Below are positions 47,634 through 59,040 of a stretch of DNA of 64,000 bases, in pieces. Below the pieces are notes generated by a model that saw only the letters and a list, made by a program, of their open reading frames with translations, was not told the DNA's origin and did no database searches. How positions within the stretch are numbered: the stretch's first letter is position 1; each line of letters opens with the position of its first letter. The translations under genes and the position numbers were made by a program. The DNA comes from Lagopus muta (lineage: Eukaryota > Chordata > Aves > Galliformes > Phasianidae). The stretch is taken from NCBI RefSeq assembly GCF_023343835.1, contig NC_064437.1, positions 50,356,972 through 50,420,971 on the forward strand. The letters are read 5' to 3'.

Positions 47634-50600
47634 TATAGGCCGAAGAGGAAGAGAAAGGCAGACAATGTGAAACAGCCTTTTCTCTCTCTGTCTGTTCCCA
47701 AGTCCTGCATCATTCCTGGTTCTGCAAGATGTGATGAAAGTACTCATCATAATAAAAAAGCCGCATCATCTATCAGATGCTGAGGGAAACAACAAACGAA
47801 AAAATTCACCAACTGGAAACAGCCCATCTGCCACATCAGCACCAACACGTGGTAAATGCCTGCTCATCCCTCATTTGCTGGTTTATGGATGACAAGTGAT
47901 GTGTCAGCCCCTTGAGCTGAGGCAGCATTTCATGCAAACTGTAAGGTCTCAGGTATAGCATTAAGTGCGCAAGATTTCATCAGCAAGACCTGCCCTATTT
48001 CCCTAAGGCCACCCACTGCACCAGGCTTGCTAATCCAGCTGGTCTGACAGCTGTGTGCCTGATGCTGAACTTCTGTTTCCTTAGGCCTTTTCTAAGCTTC
48101 ACAAATGTCCTGTATAGCCCAGACAGGGATCTAATCTCTTTCCTAATTTTCAGGCTTTCTTCAGGATTAGTGTTAGAAAAATCACATAGTGGGGTAATGA
48201 AAATCCATCTTTCTGAGATCTGCTCCCATCTGCTCTGAGGGAAAATAAGTTCATGCAAGACTAAATTTGGAACTGACATATGTATGATAAGTCAGGATAA
48301 AATGATTTGCAAAATGATACCCCACTTCAGACTCAGGATTTCATACCTTTTGCTGTTCTGGGTGTGGAGTTCTCTTGGGCTGCTGCCAAGTCCTTTTTTC
48401 CAGCAACCACATGCTGGATGCAGGTATGTCAACTAATGCTGCTAAAGCATTTTATTTAAAACTGACCTAGCAGGCTATTAAGTCCCCTGGTATTTTGGCA
48501 CCTACAGCTGGTTACTGATGTCTCTAATACTTCCAGTAGCAGCTGGCACCTACAGGAACAGAGACACAAATCTAGCTTGGAATTTAAGACCTTCCCCACT
48601 ATGAGTAAAAAACATGTTTGTGGGAGCTTTAACAGTATGACATTGTATATTCATGTCATATGTAGCTCTTGTGTATCCTGTAAATTAATTGATTTAAGGC
48701 ATTATTAATAGACATACACAAAAATGCCTTTGCCACCTTGCAATACTTCACTAAAAAGGATGAACTAAAAATATTCAATTATAAAGATAACAATCAATTC
48801 TGTTTCAGGTGTGCTCTCTCTCATTTGAGTATGAAACTCCTAATTTGCAGAAAGCAGCAATTTCCCTAGTAATCTTTATGTAGGACCCAAATGCTTTCTT
48901 AAGCTTTCTATAAATTCTATAGCAGGAATATATATGTTCAGATGAAAATAAGAAATTAAATTCTTGGAAAAAAATCCATAGACTTTTAGCTATAATTTCT
49001 TTGGCATTAATTTCTGTTGAATTCTGCAGCCATGCACAGACCTGAGGGCATGGGCAGCAGAATTCCTGAGAAGTGCCTTTGTGCTGGGCTACGAGGCTCC
49101 TTTCCACTGCTTCTGTGTTTGGCATCACCAGTCGATTCCCCGAGCTGCATCGCTTGTGTGTGGCATTCCTTCTGTAATGCAACAAACTGATGTTTACAGC
49201 TCTGCTTTGAAAACTGATAGCTTTTCCTGAGAATAATGGTATGTTGTCGTTTTTCCCCTCAAATGATGCTGCCTGCAACAAGATCAGAAGTTATCGATCC
49301 TAAAGTAAATGAGGTCAGCTCTCCAGGACTTCAATTTCCCTATACAAGGCAGTGGGAGCTATGCAAGAGGTCTGAACACTGGAGGGCCCCAGTGAGAAGA
49401 GAGTTGCAGAGGTGCTCTGTTGCTTGCGGAGTGGTCAGGTAACCTCGCTGGAATTAACCTTCCTTAAAAACATTACTTCTGGCTGTAGATTACAATTGGT
49501 TTTCAGAAGCATATGTATCTGAAAGGAATGATTATAGTTTCAGCTAAACGAACTGAATTCTGGATTTAGAGCAAATACAGCTGAGCTTTCAGCTAGAGTG
49601 AGAGTGTTTTGGTGCCAGAAGAAAAACACTTGTTTTCCTTCAGCAAAACTGGCTGCACACACACAACTGCCATCTTCTGCTGGCTGAATTCACATGCTTC
49701 TTACAAATGCAGATAGAATTCAGTCAGTGATTACAATAGACTTTCTTTGTGTTTATATGACTGTTTCACATTTCTCTGCATCTAGCTCGACTTATTCCTA
49801 ACAATCTCTTCACAGATTAAGAAACAAGTTTTGTGTCTCACAGGGACACACTTAAATAAAAGTAGTGTGGTACTTTTAAATGCTTAAAGGGTACAAAACT
49901 CACAACTTTTTGTCTACTGCTGAAACCTGACAGCATCAGCAAAGAATGATTCTGAAATAGGATTAAAGCAGCCTGAGAAATGTTGTTCTTAGTCATTGTT
50001 CCCTAAGGCTGATGCACACTCAGCTTTCAAAAAAAACTTGTTCTTAAATGGGCAGCAGTTTCCTTTTACTTGGGATAAATCTTCGTCCAAATCCACATCA
50101 TATTTAAGCAGGAGGTGTTTATATTCCCAAAAGAAAAGGGGTTTCTCCAGGTCATGCTCAGTTAGCACTGCATTAGCAGCACAGCTCAGGAAGCTGCTCC
50201 ATGTGCATCTCTGCTTTACTGACTTCTCTTTACCTAGGACCAAAGAATGTCCAAGATGGCGAGTGACTATTAGGCTATACAATGACTTCTAATGACCTGC
50301 ATTTCCCCTCTGGGCAGTTACCACTGAACTTTACTTTTTTTCTCCAGGGCTGGGACTGTCAGAAGCTCAGTGCATATTTTGTCTCTGGCCAGTGCAACAG
50401 AGGGAAGGGGAAGAACAGTCATGGAGAAAAGGAAACAAAGCCAGGCAAGAAAGCATGAGGGAATATTAGCATAATGTGAGCAGTGCTAGTGGTTGTCACC
50501 AGCAGATTCTGCTGGCAGTAATTGGTTCAGTTACTTTCCCCTGACCATATCACTGTAGTCCCTGCCCAGAATGAATCCAAGCCATGATAGACGAGAAAGA

Positions 50601-51451
50601 TGTATGCATGTATCTCTCTGGCATTTGTTGGATTTTCTATTTTAAATGCTCTAAACACTACAGAGATTTCCAAAATTAGGATACAAGTGGTTAACTAGCA
50701 CTGATAGCACTGATGATATGCTTTTAATCTTCAAATCTCATTGACCTATCTTAGTTATTTTAGAAAAATTTTTGTTGTTATTTTCCTTTTTCAGGTATGT
50801 TTCAGATCATATTACGTAAGCTGAATTCCACTGAAAACCTGGACGCATTCCTGTAGCTCACAATCATTTTTTAAACTCAAGATAAATTAGTTGGGAAAAG
50901 AAGGAAAATGATTTACTGGCCAAAGAAAATAATTAACATTCTCTGGATTGAGAAAACTTCCTTTCATGGTAAGCTCTACCTTGCCCTGTTTTATTTTGGA
51001 GAGTACAACAAGCAAGTACATTGTGTGCATAGTAGGAAAGCGATGCCAATGTCTCTGTATTTTTTTTATGGTGGTTTTCTGCTGTAAACCAGATTTATCT
51101 CAGGAGATTATTTTATTTTTCCATAGGAAGCATATGTGGAGAGTTAGTAGCACGATGTCCTGAATCTGTAATAGCCAGCACTGTAATACTTGAAGTTTTC
51201 TAACCAGCTTCAAACTTCCTTATTCCTGTGTCAGATCTAAGTGTTGGTGTGCCAGGAGTGTTGCTGTCATTCCTTTTTACTCATTTGCCTTTTGTCTACC
51301 ACTAATTTCTTATTGCAGTTTCTTATTACAAAATATTGCAAAAATCAACATGTTATCTTTTCAACATGATAAATTAATTCCAGAGCGGCATTATACCAGA
51401 TAAGGATTTTGGCCTCTGAAATAAAATTACCTCATACAACCTTCTTGTTCT
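47634..51451. other. Intergenic, no recognised feature
   Basis: No coding exon, named repeat or RNA gene recognised. The longest open frame (48805-49281 minus, 158 codons) shows no known motif. Confidence 0.5.
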
Positions 51452-53010
51452 AGAATCATTTGAGTTAAAAGGGGCCCTTTAAATATCATCTAGTCTAACT
51501 CCCCTGCAATGAACAGGGACACCTGCAGCTCAATCACGTTGCTCAGAGCCCTATCCAGCCTGACCTTGAATGTCTCTTTTTGACCCCTCTCTTCTCCAGG
51601 TGAACAGCCCCAGCTCTCTAAGCCTGTCCTCATAGGGAGGTATTCCATCTCTTGGATCATTTTTGTGGCCTTCCTCTGGATGTGCTCCAGAAGGTCCATG
51701 TCTCTCCTGTACTCACGCTGCTGGCTACACTTTTTTTTGTTGCAGCCAAGGATACAGTTGGCTTTCTGGGCTGTGAGGGCACATTGCTGGCTCATGTCCA
51801 GCTCACTATCCGCCAGTACCCCAAGGACCTTTTCAACAGGATTGTGCTCTATCCTTATATCCTTCTGCTTGTACTGATAATGGAGATCGCAGTGACCCAG
51901 GTGGAAGACCTCGCACTTAGATTTGTTGAACCATGTGAGGTTCACCTGGATCCACTGCTCAGCCTGTCTAGGTCTCTCTGAATGGCGTCCTGTCCCCTGG
52001 GTGTCAACTGTACCACACAGCTTGGTGTCATCTACAAACTTGCTGAAGGAGCACTCTATCCCACTGTCCGTGTTATTGATGAAGATGTTAAAGAGTACCA
52101 GTCTCAGTACCAATCCCTGAGCACTCATCACTGATCTCCATCTGGACATTGAGCCATTGACCACCACTCTCTGGGTGCAATCTTGCAACCAGTTTCTCAT
52201 TCATTGAACAGTCCATCTACCAAATCCATATCTTCCCAATTTGGAGAGAATGATATTATGGGGGTCTGTCAAAGGCCTTACTGAAGTCCAGATAGATAAC
52301 AGCAGCCACTCTTTCCATGTCCACTGATGCAGTTTTACCATCAGGAAAAGAAACAAGGTTGATCAGACAGGACCTGCCCTTGGTTATCCCCTATCACCTC
52401 CCTTTCTTGTTTGTGTCTTACCATAGCTTCCAGGAGGATCTGCTGCATGACCTTCCCAGCTCAGAGGTGAGGCTGACAGGCCGGTAGTTCCCTGAGTCAT
52501 TCTTTTTAAAATGGGTGTGACACTGCCTTTTTCCAGTCACCTGGGAACTTTACCTGACTGCCACAACTTTTCAGATATCTTTGAGTGGCTTGGCAACTAC
52601 ATCAGCCAATTGCCTCAGGACTCTGGGATGTATCTCACTGGGACCCGTGGACTTGTGGATGTTCACGTTTCTCAGGTGGTTGCAAACCTGATGTTTGCTT
52701 ACAGCAGGAGAAGCGATGTTCCCCCAGTTCTCCCTGCATCCCCCCTTGGTGGGGCCATCTATTACTTAGCTCAGGAAGTTATCCTTGATACATTCTAGGA
52801 GCCTCCTGGATTGCCTACAGCTTATTTTACTGCTTTTCCAGCTGATGTCAAGTTGGTTGAAGTCCCCCAGGCAGGATGAGAGCCTGGGATCATGATTTCT
52901 CCTGTAGCTGGAGGAAGAAGGCTTCATCAACAGGCTGTGCTTGATCAGGTTGTCTGTAGTAAACACCAGCCACAAGGGTCTCCTTGTTGCTTTGGTTTCA
53001 AACCCTACAG
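51452..53010 (-). mobile_element. CR1 LINE, about 1.6 kb, ORF2 endonuclease-end to 3' UTR
   Basis: Reading the minus strand from about 53010 down, it has the end of the endonuclease region, RT motifs (YRPVSLTS near 52475, YLDFSKAFD near 52285), the catalytic-site region near 52040, the C-terminal RT stretch, and a 3' UTR close to 51452. The longest intact piece is a 236-codon frame (51490-52200). The RT active-site box reads FVDDTKL where F/YADDTKL is usual, and upstream parts are frameshifted, so the copy is inactive. Homology fades above about 53010; similar-looking but unassigned sequence continues to about 53310. Confidence 0.93.
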
Positions 53011-56000
53011 GCAGACTCAGGTGGGCAATTACTCTTGAACAGATGCATCTGTTCAATGAACTGGGAGGAACAAACTCAAAGTCAGCACTGAGGTTGGCTG
53101 GCATCCTTCAGATCTCAGCAGTACAGAGGCAGGCTGCATTTGGGATAACCACGTCAATCTCAGCTTCTGTGCTTTGAATTTGCAGTACTGTGGATCCTCT
53201 CTATGTATGAGCTTGTAACACAGCTGCCTATCTACTGTGTGATTCTGGGCTTTCTGTCCCCACAAAGTGCATCTGTTTGCTAACATAGTGGCTTTCTGGA
53301 AAACTCCAGCCACCTGACCTCATTGCTTTTTGCAAAAGAACATTAATATATCAGCTGGGAGGACTATGTGCTTTCCTACAGTCGCTAAAAATGTTTTAAA
53401 CAACATACACATATTTTTGGCGAGCAAAATCTTTTTTTCTGTTTTGAGACTGGAAAACTAAGCAAATTCTCATGAAACGGAAAGGAGTATGCAGCTTTTT
53501 TTCAGATAACGAGTCCTAGGATATTTCCATCATTCTTAGTAGATATGGGGAGGGAATGAAAGCCACAGTGATTTTCTTTTTGACAATCTTCCTTTTGACC
53601 AAGTTTAATATTTGCTTAGAGGCACAACAGTACACTTGCTTGGAGAGGCAGGAGAGCAAGGGAAGGTCTCTGATTCATGTTGCTGTTTTAGCTTATTAAA
53701 CTGCAGAGTGTTTACACTGTTGCTTGTTAAATGTAGGAATAGCACACCTATCTCAGCTGATAGTGGCATCTGGGAAAATGTGTTGAAATACAAAATAAAT
53801 GGATAAGCAGAGCAAAAGGATGTTTTTTTTCTGCTGCTACAAATTTGTTTTGTATGTTTCTGGAAGACATTAGCTGCAGAATAAATTTTAAATTAAAGGG
53901 AAAAAAAAGTATGAAGCTGGGGGGTGGATACCACCTTTTGTAACAGCTTTTATATTGTTCATAAGTGACACACAACTTTGGCAGGAGTGATGTTTCTCAC
54001 AAAACCAGGAAAGTGATCTCTGCTTCTTACTACAGCAACACTGATGCTGCAGAGGCCACAACAAAGGCTTGTGGTTTTATCACCATTTCCTCACATGCCT
54101 ACATTACTTGGTTAAGTATCACATTACAAAATCAAAGTTTACACATGCTCCTGAACAGGGCAGATAGAATTGAAACAGTATGATTGCTGATATGGACCAT
54201 TTTACTGCAAGCAGTCTTCTCAGCGTGCTGGAATTGTGCATTGTGGCACCTCCAGACCAGGAGCAGAGGCTGAATTCACTGCAGCACTTCAGAGAGCCCC
54301 AGAACATTTCAGTGATGTGCAGCGACCCATGCAAGTTCCCAAGCTGGAGGAAAGGGTTTGTTCTGGAAATGAAGTGAGCATTTGTTTAACCTAAGAAGAA
54401 GCACATTGTTGAACCTGCAAATCCTTATAATGCATTAAAAAAATTAATAGCACAGCTATCTGCTGTTGGCTGTCCTCTGAATTTAATGATAATTGGATTT
54501 AAATGTGGTAATACTTTGCTAATAGGATAGCAGGAGAAATGTGTGTCATGTACAGTGTATGCGGATCAGGACAGGCCTGATATTAGCACCAGCAATCAGT
54601 AACCTTTTACAGTTTTGGCACTGAAAAAAAACTGCCAGGGGCTTCCATTTCCAGAAAGCCAGTTGGAGACAGTATCTTCCAAAAGCGAAGTACAAAACAG
54701 CAGTGATATATCCCAGAGTTACCCAAGGTGGTCAGGAATGGTGAGGAAACGTGTGGGACATGCATGCAGCATGAACTGCTCATTTCCTTAAGCAGAAGGA
54801 GCAGCCTTCACAATTTAGGAAGCCCTGCTACAGCCAAGGAGAAGTGGCTATCCTGGGCTTCAAGACAAATCCTTCCCTAATCTGTGTGCTGGGAGTGGAT
54901 AGAAGCTAAACTGAGTGGATAGAAAAGATTTACCTGGTGTTGGCTTTCACCTTGCCAGCTGTAAAGAAAAGAGTGTACAGTGCACAGCCAGGCCTAAAGC
55001 AGATATCTGCAGCTCAGCATGGACTAACGTTCTCTGCAGAGTCGTATGTCTGCCTACATCTGGGCTATGCAGTGCTTTTAGTGTAAGATGCATATGTGAG
55101 CAACTGTACTATTTACTGAGGAGGGAAGGAGAAAAGGGGCCTCAGCTCCAGGAAGCACATCTGATCATTTCTTGCAAACAATCTTCACAGCAATAAGTTT
55201 ATCATAGGAGTGCTGGAGCAGTGATAATAAAAGACTGATTTTAGCATGAAGTACAAACTAAATGAGAAAAGATTTTGCTTTTGATAGCTCCCTCCCATCT
55301 TGCGGTTTCCAACTTCAGATAGTTGTTCATTAACATCACACTAGAGTAAATATCTTTATTTAGTAAAACATAAAAAGGGATTAGGCAACCCCTGCTCTGT
55401 GTCAACACTCCAGACTTATCATTAGGGTAAACTGGCTGAAATTCTGTGATTTTTTTTTTAAAACAGGACAGAAACGTGTAGCAATTCAGATTCAAGAGGC
55501 GTATTTCATCATGCTCAAGGCAGACATTATCAAACAGGATCATTTGTCTTGGCAGTCCTTCAAGGGGTACTTTCTGCCGGTGCTCAAATCAGGTTACTTG
55601 CACAGAGAACTCCTACTTTATTTTGGAGTGGCTTCAGGGTTTGTAGTAACACAAGGAGAAAGGCAGCTATTACATTTTAACTAGCATTTAAGTTTCTTTC
55701 TGCTATATTAAACTCACATAACCCATGATTGGTAAATACATGTATTTAGCCATCTGCATGGTAGTAAATTGATTGAGATTGATCAAGAAAGTCTCAGTAC
55801 TTTGGGTTTTGAGTGCAGCTTTTTTATAGAATAGCTAACTAAATAAACTGGAATTATTTAATCCTTGGACTATAAGAGGTTTTGTGCCACTGCTCACTAA
55901 GGATTTTTCAGTTGAATTTTAGCAAATCGGCAAAAGTTGATTCAGCTGATCAACTTTTGAAATAAGTTTTTTCTTCTTTTAGTCCATAAATTAGCAATGC

Positions 56001-56162
56001 AGGGGTTGTTCCTATTGGCATCTACCCCTTCTACCCCTCCTGGGGAGATGGATCTGCCCTGAAGGTCTGCAGTCTGTCTGGGTGTGGTTTTCTGGACAGG
56101 GTGATCAAGTGGAAGGGCAGTATTGGGTACAATACAGGTGTCACCTTCCATGTTCCTTAAAA
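53011..56162. other. Intergenic; possible CR1 edge to 53310, then nothing recognised
   Basis: The first 300 bases may be a diverged continuation of the CR1 above. Beyond that, I find no gene or named repeat; an 11-bp inverted repeat with a 7-base loop lies at 55931-55959. Confidence 0.45.
55931..55959. repeat. 11-bp perfect inverted repeat
   Basis: CAAAAGTTGAT, a 7-base spacer, then the exact reverse complement. No flanking target duplication that would mark it as a miniature transposon. Confidence 0.8.
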
Positions 56163-56226
56163 GGAATATATTATAAAATATAATATATTAAAAATATACT
56201 AAAATATATTAAAATAAAAATATATT
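56163..56226. repeat. AT-only low-complexity tract
   Basis: About 60 bases almost entirely A and T, with repeated ATATATTAAAA-like units. Confidence 0.85.
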
Positions 56227-56347
56227 GTCATGAAAGACACTTCAACTCAGGTCTAAGATTCTGCTGATAGGAAAAAAAGGGTCAAAAGTTCTTGATGTGT
56301 TTAGCCAATTAATTTTCCTTCATTTTAGAATAATATGGCATATATTT

Positions 56348-56495
56348 CACAGAATCGCAGTATGGTTTGAGTCGAAATGGACCTTTGAGATCATTTAGTT
56401 CCAGCCCCTTTGCTACAGGGAGGGAAACCTCCCTCTAGAGCAAGTTGCTTAGAGCCCCATCCAGCCTGGCCTTGAATGCTTCCAGGGAGGGGAAG
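56348..56495 (-). mobile_element. CR1 LINE 3'-end fragment
   Basis: About 150 bases matching CR1 3' UTR in reverse: CACAGAATCGCAGTATGG at the element's 3' end, then GAGCCCCATCCAGCCTGGCC and TTGAATGCTTCCAGGGAGGG. 5'-truncated. Confidence 0.9.
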
Positions 56496-57849
56496 AGGTG
56501 ACTCTCCTAAAAGGTGACAGCTGAGGATCTTCTTTCCCTCACATCTCCAGTCTTTCTTCCTGAGCAGTAATTTTCTGAAACATACCACTCTGTTGCTAGA
56601 GGAAGGTTAGTTATTCTAAATGTGTCCTCTTTGTGTCAGAAGGGATTTGGCCTGGCTGTGGCTAGTGGCCCCTGCCTTTGATGTACTATGTGGCTGCCAC
56701 TGCCCAGGTGCATCACAGGAGCTGCAGTGCCCTCATTCCTTAAAACTACCAGCCTCAAAGGGAGGAATGGATGGAATATTCAACTTTTCAAAAAAAAAAA
56801 AAAACAACAAAAAACTAGAACATGCGTATTCCTGAGCACCATCACGTGAGTGGCTTCTGCCAGCATGCTATAGCTGGGGAAAAAAAGGCTGCACAGACCT
56901 TAAACAGCCTATCTTTGTACAATCTACAAAACAAATATTTGAGCCGACACAGGTTTCTCAAGGGACTCTGTTCATGTGTAGCATGCTACATGCTCTGACT
57001 GCTGTCCCAGTGACACAGTGAACAAGGAAAATATGTTGTTCAGATGTACATGCCCTTGTGTTCTGGGCTGGCTCAACATTCTGAAGGTTTTGGTAACCTG
57101 TCCATGATAACTGGACATCCCCTGTAGTCAAAAGGGGTGGGAGATCATGCATATTCTCCATAAACTTACAAATGTTATTGAAGTTTGGCCACACTGTTAT
57201 AGTTACACTTTATGAGATGAAATAATTTCTTCATTCTTAAAAAGTTCTTAAAGCCACAGCCTAAATGTTGCATCAGCTGAGATCTTTTCCCTATGAAGAG
57301 CTATACTGCAGGGCACCCCAGGAAGAAATATGGGATGTACTGGCCTCTCCTGTGATGCATTTTCATTTTCAAAACTATTTTTATTTCTTAAAAAGCAAAT
57401 TTGTGGAGTTATTATATCAGCTGGTCTTCTCACTGTGGGTTCTCCCACACGTTGACAATGCTATTTAAATATATATTTTTTCAATTTTCTGAGGCTAGAA
57501 TGAAGTAATGAAAAGTGCAGCTAAAAGATGCACCAAGGTGCTTCAATTCACCAGAAGATAGCCCTTGTTCAGCGATACGAAATAGAGACCATTTGTTAAA
57601 AGAAAACTAATCTAAAAATATTGCAGCTGAGACTAGATGCTTTCCTGAATTAGTTCCTACTTCAATGACATGATGTTGTTTAGAATATCACCTAATTTCA
57701 TTTTAAAATTGACGCTCATGGGGAGTTTGCTCTAGCAAATTGTCTCAGCAATTCAGACTGTCAAAGATCTTGCCACACAGATAAGCTTATGGTCCCCCTG
57801 TTCTCCCATGTGGGTACTGACAGGCTGCAGTCACTGTACCATGGGATCA
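56496..57849. other. Intergenic, no recognised feature
   Basis: Contains an interrupted A run near 56789-56815. No gene, RNA or named repeat recognised. Confidence 0.5.
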
Positions 57850-58210
57850 CAGGCAGATGGGAGCAGTGGGACCTCACCCAAGTCCTGTGCTCAAAGCAGG
57901 ACCACTCCAAGAAGGTTGCCAAGGACTATGTCCAGTCTGGATTTGAATGTCTCCAAGGATGGAGACTCCAAAATTCTCAGGGCCAGTGTTTGATTACCAT
58001 GTGGTGAAAAACTTGCGTCTTGGATTGTTTTGGTTTTTTTTTTAATTATTATTATTATTATTATTATTGTTTAAAGGGAATTTTATGTATTCTAGGTTTT
58101 GCCCTTTGCTTCTTGTCCTGTCAGTGTCCAGTCACCACAGAGAGAGTCTGGTTTACTTTCTTTTGCTCCCCCTGACCATCACCAGGTATCTTTAAACATT
58201 CATGTTCATT
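57850..58210 (-). mobile_element. Old CR1 LINE fragment split by a microsatellite
   Basis: Two parts match the reverse of an older CR1 type: TTTGAATGTCTCCAAGGATG and GGAGACTCC before, and TTGTCCTGTCAGTGTCCAGT after, an (ATT)n run at 58044-58069. It is more diverged than the intronic copies, suggesting an older insertion. Confidence 0.8.
58044..58069. repeat. (ATT)n microsatellite within CR1
   Basis: About eight ATT units following a T run, inside the CR1 fragment. Confidence 0.92.
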
Positions 58211-58996
58211 ACTCCTAACGGTCTCATATTATTTATAGAACCCATTTTTTCCCTCCTAAGTGGCTACAGACTGTCTGCTTCCATTTTGGAAAAATTATTT
58301 CATTTGCAAATGTGCATTACATTAATCATTCAACTTGCCAGTTCATACAGGTTAATTTGTAACAGTAGATTGGACACTTTACAGTATATCGGTTCTCAGC
58401 CTTCGCTGTAGATTTTCTTAGTAACTTTAGATAACTCGTGTATGTGGAAGGCTTTTGCTCTGAAGGCAGTATTTCCACACAGTATAACAAGGGAGAACAA
58501 AGGACGTGGAAGAGGCAGACAGGAAGAGGTACTGTTTGAATATCCTAATTGGGTCAGATTTGGAAGTTCATAGCAATTTGCAGTTGATTACTATTCTTAT
58601 TTTTTACTTCTCTGTCTAACACTGAGGTAAGAGTAGATTTTACTTGCAAGATCTGGCAAAGGGTTGGTTACTGCTTATTAATAGAGCTCCCTTATTCAAA
58701 TGAGAGATTAAGATAGAAGTAAATTGACAGTCTACCCACAGTTGCACTTTGCAGTCCCTAATGTAGTACATGAACAGGAATAGTTTATTGTATAAACTTG
58801 TTCAGGTTCCATCACTCTGTAGACTTTGAATAATCAGGCCAGTGACTCAAGGCAATCCTACTAGAAGATTGAAGCTATAGTTGTGGCTCACAAAAGCCCA
58901 CTAAAAGTCACGACCAAAGCATGAGTCACTGAAGTGTGAGCACCACGCTCTTCATCCATGCACTGCACTTTTACCTGACTGTGATTTTCTATCAGT
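58211..58996. other. Intergenic, no recognised feature
   Basis: No gene or repeat recognised. The first bases may be diverged CR1. Confidence 0.5.
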
Positions 58997-59040
58997 GTCA
59001 ACTTTAAAGGGCCTTGTAGTCAACTTTAAAGGGCCTTGTA
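58997..59040. repeat. Perfect 22-bp tandem duplication
   Basis: Two identical, directly adjacent 22-base copies starting GTCAACTTTAAAGGG and ending CCTTGTA. Perfect identity suggests a recent replication-slippage event. Confidence 0.95.

Noticed and set aside
51490-52200. 236-codon minus-strand frame as a protein gene
   Set aside because: It is the CR1 reverse transcriptase C-terminal region; the flanking sequence is CR1 in both directions.
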